DNA from: Mesorhizobium sp. Root157
Lineage (GTDB): Bacteria; Pseudomonadota; Alphaproteobacteria; Rhizobiales; Rhizobiaceae
Length of the DNA: 62,739 bases
Direction: 5' to 3'
Assembly: GCF_001427385.1 (NCBI RefSeq)
Contig: NZ_LMGJ01000007.1
Span: forward strand, 1-62,739
The notes beneath the pieces are model-generated. The model saw nothing but the letters and a program-made list of their open reading frames with translations, did not search any database and had not been told where the DNA came from. This document shows, piece by piece, positions 46,046 to 54,226 of this stretch. The translations under genes were made by a program, and so were the position numbers. How positions within the stretch are numbered: the stretch's first letter is position 1; each line of letters starts with the position of its first letter.

Positions 46046-46624
46046 ATGACTATGTTGATCATCATCATCGCGGCCTCGGTTGCGGCTTTTGCTTTCGTCG
46101 TACTGTACCCGCAACAGGCCAGCGCACACTGCGACACCATGGATGGGCCGACCGCCAAAGACGGAAAGTTGGCGCTGGAGAGCAAGAACCTCAGCTACGC
46201 GCTCAAATGGATCGAGGCCGACGGCGCGGAGGAGTTGCGCAAAATCTTCGATCAAAGTATCAAAGTGCGAGCCCTCGGACCAGACGCTCGAAACTTGGCC
46301 GACCAATACTTCCTGGAGAGCCTGGTGAGAATCCACCGTGCCGGTGAAGGCGCGCCCTTTGAAGGCCTAAAGCCCTCGGGTGTACCCGTCGACGAGAAGG
46401 TCGCTGCCGCTGACAAGAGCGTCGAGATTGGCGATCTCGCGCCGCTGGCTAAGCTTATGGCCCCGGAGTTGATCCCTGAGCTGGAGAAAAGGTTCGCCAA
46501 GGTTCTGGAACTCAATGACTATGATCCCGAAGATGTCGACGCTGGCCGCGCCTATGTTCAGGCTTACGTGAGCTTCTTCAAGTTTGCCGAAGGCGAGGAT
46601 CACGACCATGACCACCACCATTAG
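46046..46624 (+). CDS. DUF6448-family exported protein
   Basis: 192-aa protein. An N-terminal hydrophobic segment (1-24, ending QQASA) would be a signal peptide or anchor, and the mature chain begins HCDTMDGPTAKDGKLALES, a hallmark of the DUF6448 family. The rest is helical; the C-terminus is His/Asp-rich (EDHDHDHHH), suggesting metal binding. ATG 46046 follows AGGAGACGAC. Function unknown. A signal peptidase gene follows 59 bp downstream. Confidence 0.82.
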   Translation: MTMLIIIIAASVAAFAFVVLYPQQASAHCDTMDGPTAKDGKLALESKNLSYALKWIEADGAEELRKIFDQSIKVRALGPDARNLADQYFLESLVRIHRAGEGAPFEGLKPSGVPVDEKVAAADKSVEIGDLAPLAKLMAPELIPELEKRFAKVLELNDYDPEDVDAGRAYVQAYVSFFKFAEGEDHDHDHHH

Positions 46625-46683
46625 GATTGCGTCGGCATCCTCGGGTGCTGGCGTCCAGATGAGTGAATGAACGGAGCGTCCTC

Positions 46684-47217
46684 GTGAGTCCGATGCTGAT
46701 TTGGATCGCGGCTGTTCTTGGTGCCATCGCTCTCGGTCTGGTGGTGCGCCACCGGATCGCCTTCCTGACGAGGGTCCGGTCCTGTTCGATGTCTCCTACG
46801 CTGAACCCGGGCCAACTGCTGCTGGCTACTCGCGTCAATCGGGCAGAAGCGGTCGCCCGCGGAGATATAGTTGTCGTCACTTCGGTCGAACTCGGCCAGA
46901 TGATCATCAAGAGAGTCATTGGCGAACCCGGAGATCTGGTCATCATCGACGATCACGGGCACATCCAGGTCAATCAGGTTCCCCTGGTCGAGCCCTATGT
47001 CGCGATTCCGGCGGGTCCCGCTGGCGCCTTCGCCGTTCCGCAAGGCCACGTTCTCCTGTTGGGCGATAATCGGATCCACTCTAGCGATAGTCGAGGGTGG
47101 TTGCAGCCGTTCCTCCCCGCCGCAGCGATCCAAGGCAGAGTGGTGGGTGAAGCCCTGGGCCACTCCATGGCGCAGCGGCAGCAGTGCGGGGATCCATCTC
47201 GGACGAGACATCCATAA
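46684..47217 (+). CDS. S26-family signal peptidase
   Basis: 177 aa from GTG 46684 (GGAGCG upstream; an earlier GTG at 46663 lacks such a site). One N-terminal helix (3-20) is followed by the catalytic Ser motif SCSMSPTLNPGQ near 35, catalytic Lys in IIKRVIGEPGD near 80, and GDNRIHSSDSRGW near 130. It is shorter than housekeeping LepB and similar to the TraF/archaeal-like single-helix types. Its pairing with an exported protein gene suggests a dedicated substrate. Confidence 0.87.
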   Translation: MSPMLIWIAAVLGAIALGLVVRHRIAFLTRVRSCSMSPTLNPGQLLLATRVNRAEAVARGDIVVVTSVELGQMIIKRVIGEPGDLVIIDDHGHIQVNQVPLVEPYVAIPAGPAGAFAVPQGHVLLLGDNRIHSSDSRGWLQPFLPAAAIQGRVVGEALGHSMAQRQQCGDPSRTRHP

Positions 47218-47290
47218 ACAGGGAGACAAAACCGAGCGCCCAGATCCGGGGGGCAGGCGGCGCCAGGTACGTCGGGCAGTTGGATCGCCG

Positions 47291-47450
47291 TCAGGTACGC
47301 ACATGACGGTTCTCGGAGAGTAGCGCACCATCGGCCCCGGGCATCGGCATTTCGCGCGGAACGATCCTGAGCGCCCGAAGTGCGTTCAGGATGACCGCCA
47401 CGTCGATCGCTTCCTGAAGCAATGCGCCCCGCACGGGCGTCACGGTTGAC
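47291..47450 (-). pseudogene. P1B-type ATPase, C-terminal fragment
   Basis: About 50 minus-strand codons: PVRGALLQEAIDVAVILNAL then RALRIVPREMP, ending at 47291. They match the last helix of the intact P1B ATPase at 50076-51992 (VAGALLQEGIDVAVILNAL). All upstream domains are absent. Another P-ATPase tail fragment is at 34635-35006. Confidence 0.75.
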
Positions 47451-47519
47451 TGAGAGAACGAGAATGCCTTCTTGTCGTGTCATGTCTCGGTTACGTTCAT
47501 CGCTATCCCTACGTTTCAC

Positions 47520-47915
47520 GTTGCGGGGCTCGGAGCGCGATAATATACTCAATCACCATTCGCTGGGTCGTTTCGCTCGAATCCGCAGCATCGAGGACGG
47601 TGACGTCATGGACCCGCGCCAATTGCAGGAAACGTTCCGTTCGCGATTCGAACGGGGAGCCGGGGTGTTCCGCCGCAAAAGCGAGGCCAGCGCGGGAAAC
47701 TGCCTCCGTCGCAGACCGCATGGCAAATGACGTCAAATTGTCCAGCCGCTCCTTCTCCTCTTCCAGCCAAGCGGAGGCGGTGGTAGCAGACATCGGCAAC
47801 GGCTGGTGGAGCGAGGGGGCGAAGACATAGAACGAAAGCGACGCCTGGCAGGCACGGGCGAGCGCGATCCCAATGTCAAGTGCTGGTTTGAGCGGCTCCT
47901 TATTTGCCGACAGAT
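47520..47915 (-). pseudogene. Universal stress protein, N-terminal domain fragment
   Basis: Minus-strand relic similar to the first domain of the USP at 27035-27907: LDIGIALARACQASLSFYVF, HQPLPMSATTASAWLEEEKE and LQLARVHDVTVLDAADSSET. It has no start codon of its own and ends in unrelated sequence after about 130 codons. It lies upstream of the ATPase tail fragment on the same strand. Confidence 0.75.
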
Positions 47916-47925
47916 CAGCTTTCTG

Positions 47926-48268
47926 GCCGCGAGGCTAAGGAGACCTAAGAGGAAGGTTCGTCGGCAGCTACTGCTTCGGTCCCAAAGTTGCCGACCCCAC
48001 CGCAGCCGTCAATTCTTAAGCTCCACATTGGCGATTGTCCCGATGGCGCTGGTTTCAATCCCGACTACCACGTGGTCAAAAATCCGCTTGGAGCTGCTGA
48101 CGTCCGACATCTGAGCAGGATACCGTACCGAATATTTCGACATGGAAGGCAAGCGCAAGCGGGCCGCGACCGAAGGCGTGAAAGCGTGGGTCGACCCGGA
48201 AGGGTGGCGCCCCTTCATTGCCGGCAATGGCGAGGGCGAGAAACTGATGTTTGGCCGCGTCCGGAATC
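47926..48268. other. Degenerate region without an intact gene
   Basis: 343 bp between a USP relic and an intact USP gene. On the plus strand, around 48134-48260, YFDMEGKRKRAATEGVKAWV and DPEGWRPFIAG vaguely resemble the C-terminus of metallo-beta-lactamase-fold enzymes, but no start, metal motif or clean frame is present. I cannot assign it with confidence. Confidence 0.35.
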
Positions 48269-49102
48269 TTAACGCGCGAGTATTATGGGCAGCGGAGGTT
48301 CGGAAATCATAGACTTCGTGACGCCGCCGAACAGCCGCTCTCTCAACCTTGAATGGCCGTAGGCGCCCATGACCATCAGGTCGGCCGAGGTATCCAGGGC
48401 GTGCTGGCGCAGCACCTCTGAGACAGACCGGTTCATCCCGGGTAGCCGATCTATGGTCACCTTGACCCCATGCCGGGCGAGATAGGCAGCCGCGTCTGCG
48501 CCCGGCTCCTCGCCGTGATGATCGTCTCCCTGCACCGGGTCGACCAGCACAAGGTGCACGTCGTCCGCACCCTTCAGCATCTCAAGAGATTCTCGAACGG
48601 CGCGAGAAGCCTCGATGCGAGAATCCCAAGCCACCAACACATGCTTCGGTTTGAGCGTCGGCGATGCGCCTTCGGGCACAAGGAGAAGCGGCTTTCCTGA
48701 GGAAAACAGCGCCCCTTCTATCGCCTTCTGCCTCAGCGTCTCGCCGGCCAGAACGTCCGGTCCTATGACCGTCAGGTCGGCATATCTCGCACGCCGGCCG
48801 ATTGCCTCGTCACCCCGCCCGAGTTCAACATAGTCGCTGGAGACATCGGCTGACACAGCAAAACCGGCGAGCAGGGCCGAAACCGCGGCGGTCCTCTTGT
48901 CCAGGCGCGTCATATCCTCTTCACGTTCCTCCAACCACGCGACCGAGAGAGCACCGGCACTACCGATCGGCGGTGGAGCGGCGAGCGCAACGACAAGCAC
49001 GGAAAAATGGGCGTTCACCTGCTCGCACAGGCCGGCTGTAAGCTTGAGGTCTCCATCGCCAAAGCCGGCAGCGGTGACAGTAAGGATTGTCTTGTAGGAC
49101 AT
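48269..49102 (-). CDS. Universal stress protein, two UspA domains
   Basis: 277-aa tandem USP. ATG 49102 follows AGGAG by 7 bases. Domain 1 (1-135) starts MSYKTILTVTAAGFGDGDLK. Domain 2 (140-277) has HVLVAWDSRIEASRAVRESL and the nucleotide-binding signature VMGAYGHSRLRERLFGG, with C-terminal PLPIILAR. A FixK-type box with a good -10 sits 69 bp upstream. Role inferred as low-oxygen stress protein. Confidence 0.9.
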   Translation of the reverse strand: MSYKTILTVTAAGFGDGDLKLTAGLCEQVNAHFSVLVVALAAPPPIGSAGALSVAWLEEREEDMTRLDKRTAAVSALLAGFAVSADVSSDYVELGRGDEAIGRRARYADLTVIGPDVLAGETLRQKAIEGALFSSGKPLLLVPEGASPTLKPKHVLVAWDSRIEASRAVRESLEMLKGADDVHLVLVDPVQGDDHHGEEPGADAAAYLARHGVKVTIDRLPGMNRSVSEVLRQHALDTSADLMVMGAYGHSRLRERLFGGVTKSMISEPPLPIILAR

Positions 49103-49170
49103 TGCGGCGCTCCTGGTCTGAATAAAACAATTGCCGCGAGGACCCTATGAGATCCGGACCCGACCGGTCT

Positions 49171-49184
49171 TTGCGCTGAGTCAA
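49171..49184 (-). promoter_or_regulatory. FixK-type box upstream of USP gene
   Basis: On the minus strand the site reads TTGACTCAGCGCAA. TAGGGT (49147-49142) is centred 33 bp downstream, predicting a start near 49136, 34 bp before the USP ATG at 49102. One of two boxes in this intergenic region. Confidence 0.7.
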
Positions 49185-49203
49185 ATCCGTCACCCCCGGC
49201 CAA

Positions 49204-49217
49204 TTGATCCTGATCAA
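49204..49217 (+). promoter_or_regulatory. Perfect FNR/FixK consensus box
   Basis: TTGATCCTGATCAA matches the TTGAT-N4-ATCAA consensus at all defined bases. Rightward, TATCGT (49239-49244) is centred 31 bp downstream, predicting a start near 49251, just before the truncated cytochrome c gene at 49273. It may also help the leftward USP promoter. Confidence 0.75.
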
Positions 49218-49272
49218 CGATCGCATGCGCGAATGACGTATCGTTTTGAGCGAACTAACCGGCAGGTGTCCA

Positions 49273-49397
49273 ATGAAACTGCTCATCGATTCCGTATTGG
49301 CCGTCGCGGTCCTCGATACGGCATGCGCACAGAAGCCGGGCTATGGCGAGGCGGATTTTATGGACTCTTGTGCCGTCTGCCATGGTTCGGAGGGCAA
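49273..49397 (+). pseudogene. Cytochrome c, N-terminal fragment
   Basis: ATG 49273 opens a signal-peptide-like start (MKLLIDSVLAVAVLDTACAQ) followed by DFMDSCAVCHGSEGK with heme motif CAVCH. Similarity to a cytochrome ends at about 49397, where an inverted fragment of an acetyltransferase gene is fused. The frame continues to 49836 through unrelated DNA. Its FixK promoter is intact, so a short hybrid product could still be made. Confidence 0.75.
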
Positions 49398-49514
49398 GCC
49401 GCCATTGACGATATTGTCGATGACGACCCGGCCCACCGAACCTTCGCGTATGGAGGCTCCGAAGACCGCAACGGAGCGCGGGCGCACGGCATATTCAAGG
49501 TTTCTGATCGTCAC
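49398..49514 (-). pseudogene. N-terminal fragment of a CoA-ligase/GNAT acetyltransferase gene
   Basis: From GTG 49514 the minus strand encodes 39 codons, MTIRNLEYAVRPRSVAVFGA then SIREGSVGRVVIDNIVNGG (first codon GTG). This is nearly the same as the start of the 21844-24540 protein. The gene is cut off at the junction with the cytochrome c fragment. It proves a separate paralogue, not a simple rearrangement of the intact copy. Confidence 0.85.
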
Positions 49515-49660
49515 TGCGGCTCTCCGTTTGGTCGGAATTTATACGTCGATCCTGTTCTGCCCTTGCGTTGGATCAAAGCGCTGGCCCGCGACAGCCGCTA
49601 CCCCCGTAATGGGAACTTCGTTCCGAAGCTTCCAGTCATGGCGGAAAGGAGCGACCCAAA

Positions 49661-50047
49661 ATGAGTTACTACTTCAGCAAGACGATAGAGATGCCGTTCA
49701 GCGACGCGATCTCGCATGTGACGAAGGGGCTCGCAGCGAAAGGCTTCGGTGTGCTCACAACGATCGATGTGAGCGCTACGATGAAGGCCAAGCTCGGCGT
49801 CGAGTTCCCGCCCTACACGATCCTGGGCGCCTGTAATCCCCATCTGGCACGGCGCGCCCTTGAGGTAGAAGACAAGATCGGCACGATGTTGCCCTGCAAC
49901 GTTATCGTGCGGGAGGCGGCTCCGGGTAAGGTCGAAGTCGCAGCCGTCGATCCCGTGGCCTCCATGTCGGCTATCAAAAACCCGCAACTGAGCGAAGTGG
50001 CGGCGGGAGTGAGAGAACTGCTCGCTGACATCGTTCGGCAACTCTAG
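49661..50047 (+). CDS. DUF302-domain protein
   Basis: 128-aa soluble protein. MSYYFSKTIEMPFSDAISHV is followed by GFGVLTTIDVSATMKAKLGV, YTILGACNPHLARRAL and GTMLPCNVIVREA, the typical DUF302 sequence with one conserved Cys in each half. ATG 49661 follows AAAGGAG. DUF302 proteins of this size are common next to metal or stress genes and their function is unknown. The P1B ATPase gene starts 28 bp downstream. Confidence 0.88.
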   Translation: MSYYFSKTIEMPFSDAISHVTKGLAAKGFGVLTTIDVSATMKAKLGVEFPPYTILGACNPHLARRALEVEDKIGTMLPCNVIVREAAPGKVEVAAVDPVASMSAIKNPQLSEVAAGVRELLADIVRQL

Positions 50048-50075
50048 CTCTGTTCCGGGCGCGACGGGGCCAACC

Positions 50076-51992
50076 GTGATCGAAACCACGATACGAAGAA
50101 CCTTACTTGCGATCGCAATCGTCGGCCTCAGCGCCGGATTGGCGGTTCAATATCTCGGTGTCGCCGACGTGCGGCCTGCCGTCATCTGGACCGCTGCAAC
50201 CATGCCGGTCGTCGCCATACTGGCCCTGTCCATTCTTCGCGACCTGTGGGCTGGCCGGTTCGGGATTGACGCCATCGCGCTCGTCTCGATGTCGGTCGCG
50301 CTCGCCCTCGGTGAACCGCTGGCCGGCGTCGTCGTCGCGATCATGTATGCGGGCGGCACGGTCCTTGAGGATTTTGCGCGTGGGCGGGCCGAGCGCGACC
50401 TCACCGCCTTGACCGACCGCTCCCCCCGTCTGGCGCACCGCAAATCGGATGAGGCATTGGAAACGATCGCGGTGAAAGAGGTCAAGGTAGGCGACGAACT
50501 GTTGGTGCGCGCTGGCGAACTGGTGCCTGTTGACGGCATACTGATAGATGCTGGTGCCTCGATCGACGAATCTGCCGTGACCGGCGAGCCACTGCCCGAA
50601 CGGCGGCTTGCAGGCGATAGCCTTCGCAGCGGCACGATCAATGCCGGAGAAGCCTTCGTCATGCGCGCTTCGGCAGTTGCCGCGCAAAGTACCTATGCGG
50701 CTATCGTCAACATGGTCGCGGCGGCGCAGACGGCGAAAGCGCCGTTCATTCGCATGGCCGACCGCTTCGCAATGGTGATGCTGCCCGCCACGCTGATCCT
50801 TGCCGGATTGGCCTGGTATTTCTCGGGCGATCCCGTCCGTGCGCTGGCTGTGCTTGTGGTCGCAACGCCCTGCCCGCTGATCCTGGCAGCTCCCGTCGCC
50901 TTCATCGGCGGCGTGGCGCGGGCCGCGCGCGCCGGGATACTGATGAAAGGAAGTGCTGCGCTGGAGGCGCTGGCCGAGGCGCGCACCGCAGTGTTCGATA
51001 AGACCGGGACGCTGACCTATGGCGGCGCCGACCTGATCGAGGTCGAGACCGCTCCGGGACGGGATCCGGACAAGGCCCTGCGGCGGCTTGCATCGCTTGA
51101 ACAGGCGTCGCATCACATCCTCGCGGAACATATTGTGGCGGTGGCGCGCAAGAAGGGACTGGCGCTTTCCAATCCGCGTGATGTCCAGGAATACCGCGGC
51201 TCTGGTCTGATGGGCGTCATCGACAATACGTCGGTACGCGCAGGGTCGCGCTCGCTTGTTCTGGCCGGCAAGCCTTTGCCGCTGTGGGCCGAGTCGGGTG
51301 AATTCCGCTATCGGGGGCAGCCGGTGCTGCGGGTATTCGTGGCGCTGGACGGTCGGCTGGCCGCCGTATTGACCTTCGGCGACGCGTTGAGGGCGGATGC
51401 GCGGACTGTCCTCGATGACCTTCGCTCAATGGGATTGTCTCGGTTCGTCATGCTCACCGGCGACGACGCTGCCACAGCTGGCCGGGTTGCAGCCGCCATC
51501 GGCATCGACATGGTTGTTGCCGATGCGAGCCCGGCCGACAAGGTTGCGACCGTCGAAGCCGAAAATACCCGAGCCGCTACCATGATGGTCGGCGATGGCA
51601 TCAACGATGCGCCGGCCCTGGCGACGGCAACGGTAGGGGTGGCCATGGGAGCTAGGGGCGCCACCGCGACATCCCAGGCCGCCGACGTGATCATCCTGAC
51701 CAATCGCCTGCAGCCGGTCGCCAATGCCGTCCAGATCGCCAGGCGAACGCGTTCGATCGCGCGGCAAAGCATCATCGTCGGATTGGCCCTTTCCGGCGCC
51801 GCAATGATCGCCGCAGCGTTTGGCTTTATCACGCCCGTTGCCGGCGCGCTGCTGCAAGAGGGCATCGACGTAGCGGTAATCCTCAATGCGCTGCGGGCAC
51901 TGGGCGGCGGCTCGGTTCCGGCGCGCGCCACCACGGCTGGCGCTCGCGATGCGATGCCGGATATAGTTCGGATTAAAGAGGAGCGGCTATGA
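50076..51992 (+). CDS. P1B-type heavy-metal ATPase with TPC motif
   Basis: 638-aa pump without an N-terminal metal-binding domain. Actuator motif VTGEPLP is near 168; the transport-site motif is TPCPLIL at about 264-270 (not the CPC of copper pumps); phosphorylation motif FDKTGTLTYGG is at 307-317, hinge GDGINDAPAL near 505, and the C-terminal helix ends GALLQEGIDVAVILNALRAL. A TPC motif is found in P1B-5-like pumps linked to Ni, Fe or Co; the true ion cannot be read here. GTG 50076. Its 3' end overlaps trxC by 4 bp. Confidence 0.9.
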   Translation: MIETTIRRTLLAIAIVGLSAGLAVQYLGVADVRPAVIWTAATMPVVAILALSILRDLWAGRFGIDAIALVSMSVALALGEPLAGVVVAIMYAGGTVLEDFARGRAERDLTALTDRSPRLAHRKSDEALETIAVKEVKVGDELLVRAGELVPVDGILIDAGASIDESAVTGEPLPERRLAGDSLRSGTINAGEAFVMRASAVAAQSTYAAIVNMVAAAQTAKAPFIRMADRFAMVMLPATLILAGLAWYFSGDPVRALAVLVVATPCPLILAAPVAFIGGVARAARAGILMKGSAALEALAEARTAVFDKTGTLTYGGADLIEVETAPGRDPDKALRRLASLEQASHHILAEHIVAVARKKGLALSNPRDVQEYRGSGLMGVIDNTSVRAGSRSLVLAGKPLPLWAESGEFRYRGQPVLRVFVALDGRLAAVLTFGDALRADARTVLDDLRSMGLSRFVMLTGDDAATAGRVAAAIGIDMVVADASPADKVATVEAENTRAATMMVGDGINDAPALATATVGVAMGARGATATSQAADVIILTNRLQPVANAVQIARRTRSIARQSIIVGLALSGAAMIAAAFGFITPVAGALLQEGIDVAVILNALRALGGGSVPARATTAGARDAMPDIVRIKEERL

Positions 51993-52435
51993 GTGAAACG
52001 TTGGTTGTTTGCAGCGGGTGCGGTTCCCTGAACCGCCTGCCGCAGGCGCGTCGTGCCAACGATGCGAAATGCGGCCGGTGCGGTAAAAAGCTGTTCGCAG
52101 CGCACCCGCGGGACGTTGACGGCACGACGTTCGACCGTCATGTCGCGCGAGGCACGCTGCCGGTTCTGGTCGACGTTTGGGCGCCGTGGTGCGGGCCGTG
52201 CCGAACGATGGCGCCCGCCTTCGAAGCCGCCGCGAGGGAGCTCGAGCCCCATGTCGTGCTGATCAAGCTCAATTCGGACAACGAACAGGCTGTCTCGTCG
52301 AAACTCGGCATTCGCGGCATCCCGACGATGATCCTCTTTCACGGCGGCAAGGAAGTCGCGCGCACCTCGGGGGCGATGTCTGCCGGTCAGATCGTAAGCT
52401 GGGTCCGCGACCGGCTGCCTTCGGTCGCAGCCTGA
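51989..52435 (+). CDS. trxC: Thioredoxin 2 (zinc-binding N-terminus)
   Basis: 148-aa thioredoxin. Two CxxC pairs near residues 9-12 and 29-32 (CSGC and CGRC) form the Zn site typical of TrxC. The thioredoxin fold follows with active site APWCGPCRTM near 69 and the cis-Pro region IRGIPTMILF. ATG 51989 overlaps the ATPase stop (ATGA), so the two are coupled. It would reduce protein disulfides in the cytoplasm; coupling with a metal pump suggests protection of thiols during metal stress. Confidence 0.94.
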   Translation: MSETLVVCSGCGSLNRLPQARRANDAKCGRCGKKLFAAHPRDVDGTTFDRHVARGTLPVLVDVWAPWCGPCRTMAPAFEAAARELEPHVVLIKLNSDNEQAVSSKLGIRGIPTMILFHGGKEVARTSGAMSAGQIVSWVRDRLPSVAA

Positions 52436-52446
52436 GCCGTTCGGCA

Positions 52447-53703
52447 ATGGACCCTCTGATTGCCCGCCTCGGTCTCGCACTGGCCATCGGCCTCCTGGTC
52501 GGGCTCGAGCGCGGATGGCAGGAGCGGGATGCGCCCGATCGAAGCCGCACCGCAGGCATCCGTACCTATGGGATTTCCGGCCTTTTGGGCGGCGTCCTCG
52601 CGGCGTTGGCCGACGCCGTTGATTCAGCGTCGGTGCTTGTCGCCGGCCTTCTCGGATTTGCCGCCGTGTTCGCCTGGTACAAGGCCCGCGAGGCCACGCA
52701 TGACCAGGATTTCAGCGTCACCGGCGTCGTCGCAGGACTTGGCGTATTTGCGCTCGGCGCCCTTGCCGTTACCGGCGACTACCGTGCTGCCGCTGGCGGC
52801 GGAGCCGCGCTCGCGTCGGTTCTTGCAAGCCGGGAAGTTCTCCACGGTCTGCTGCGCCGACTCACCTGGATCGAATTGCGCTCAGCCCTGATCCTGGTGG
52901 TGATGACCGCGATAATCCTGCCATTGCTGCCGAACCGGAGTGTCGACCCGTGGGGCGGACTCAATCCTTGGGAGATCTGGTTCTTCACGGTTCTGACCGC
53001 GGCGATCTCGTTCCTCGGCTATGTTGCAACGCGCATTCTGGGCCAAGCGCGCGGCTTGCTTGTCAGTGCTCTCGCCGGGGCCGTCGTTTCTTCCACGGCG
53101 ACCACCGTTGCGCTTGCTCGAACCGCAAAGGCCGGCGGCAATCCCTTGCCGTTGGCCGGCGCGGCAGCGCTGGCGGCGGTGGTCTCGATCCTGCGTGTTT
53201 GCGTGATCGTACTGGTGGTCCAACCGTCACCCATTTCGTCAATAGCCCCGGCCGCCCTCGTCGCCGCGCTTTGCTTCTCGGCCTGCGGAGGTCTGCTTCT
53301 CTTGCTGAACTCGGACGGACAGGCGTCAAGCGGTACGCCGTCGCGAAATCCTTTCGAGTTGGGGCCGCTCCTCCTGTTCGCGCTACTCTTTGCGATCGTC
53401 TCGACCTCAAATGCGGCGCTTGCCGGCCGGGTGGGCGGCAGCAGCTTGCTGGTGACGTCAGCCCTTTCTGGAACATTCGACGTCGACGTCGCCGTGTTGA
53501 GCACTCTGCGATTGGTCGGCCAGTCCGTCACTTCCGAGATGGCCGGGACCTTTGTACTCGCGGCGCTGGCCGCCAACGCGGTCGGACGTCTCGCCATGGC
53601 GATTCTGGCTGGTCCGGTCCGTTTCTGGGCGCCGCTTGCCGCCGCAACCATAGCCGCGATTGGCCTGGGTTTCGCGACTTTTGCCGTGCTGCCGCCGCTG
53701 TGA
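52447..53703 (+). CDS. MgtC/SapB-family membrane protein
   Basis: 418-aa membrane protein from ATG 52447. The N-terminal MgtC-like domain (about 1-140) has LARLGLALAIGLLVGLERGW-type start (LAIGLLVGLERGW) and RTAGIRTYGISGLLGG. A longer DUF4010-like domain follows (about 180-418, GLLVSALAGAVVSSTATTVA, TSALSGTFDVDVAV) with about eight helices. It starts 11 bp after trxC. The family is tied to Mg2+ homeostasis or ATP-synthase control in small MgtC, but the long form is uncharacterised. Confidence 0.87.
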   Translation: MDPLIARLGLALAIGLLVGLERGWQERDAPDRSRTAGIRTYGISGLLGGVLAALADAVDSASVLVAGLLGFAAVFAWYKAREATHDQDFSVTGVVAGLGVFALGALAVTGDYRAAAGGGAALASVLASREVLHGLLRRLTWIELRSALILVVMTAIILPLLPNRSVDPWGGLNPWEIWFFTVLTAAISFLGYVATRILGQARGLLVSALAGAVVSSTATTVALARTAKAGGNPLPLAGAAALAAVVSILRVCVIVLVVQPSPISSIAPAALVAALCFSACGGLLLLLNSDGQASSGTPSRNPFELGPLLLFALLFAIVSTSNAALAGRVGGSSLLVTSALSGTFDVDVAVLSTLRLVGQSVTSEMAGTFVLAALAANAVGRLAMAILAGPVRFWAPLAAATIAAIGLGFATFAVLPPL

Positions 53704-53726
53704 GTTCGACCCCGTTCTTCCGTTGT

Positions 53727-53740
53727 TTGACGCCAGTCAA
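53727..53740 (+). promoter_or_regulatory. FixK/FNR-type box
   Basis: TTGACGCCAGTCAA has perfect TTGA and TCAA half-sites. TAGTGA (53763-53768) is centred 32 bp downstream, predicting a start near 53775, 20 bp before the ATG at 53795. Confidence 0.65.
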
Positions 53741-53794
53741 AGCCACGGTCGTGGTTTCAGCCTAGTGAGTGGGTCTGAAAGGGGATTTTCTACC

Positions 53795-54181
53795 ATGACA
53801 GCACGCACGGATCTCACGCCGAACTTCCGCGCCGTCCGGCTTCTACTCGCGCGGGAAAAGGATCACCCGGCGGGCGAGCACGAGGTCGGGTACGACATTC
53901 TCGTGCCGCTCGACAAGAACGGACAACTTGTCTCTGCCGAGTGGAAATCGCATCAGGAGGCCTGTCGCGTCCGTCGGTTCCACAGCGGAGAGAATGACCG
54001 GATCGGGCGCTTGCGGCGCAAGCCCGGCGGCCAGTGGTACTTCGACTATGCCGAGGGCGAGCGCGACGACGAAATCGGTTTCCGCTTCGGTGAAGAACGG
54101 TTCGTCACCGGCGAATATCTATCTATTACGAGCGGCGGCAGCCAGCACACCTATCAGATAGCACGCGTCGAAAAGCCATAG
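53795..54181 (+). CDS. Conserved protein of unknown function
   Basis: 128 aa from ATG 53795. Soluble and rich in charged residues, with recognisable blocks YDILVPLDKNGQLVSAEWKS, RRKPGGQWYFDY and EIGFRFGEERFVTGEYLSI. It resembles short hypothetical proteins frequent in rhizobial genomes; I know no function. A single Cys is present. It follows a FixK-type box and precedes the beta-CASP nuclease by 45 bp, so the two are likely co-transcribed. Confidence 0.75.
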   Translation: MTARTDLTPNFRAVRLLLAREKDHPAGEHEVGYDILVPLDKNGQLVSAEWKSHQEACRVRRFHSGENDRIGRLRRKPGGQWYFDYAEGERDDEIGFRFGEERFVTGEYLSITSGGSQHTYQIARVEKP

Positions 54182-54226
54182 TGACTTCCCGTCGCCATCT
54201 TGGCACCACTTGTTGGAGATATCGCC

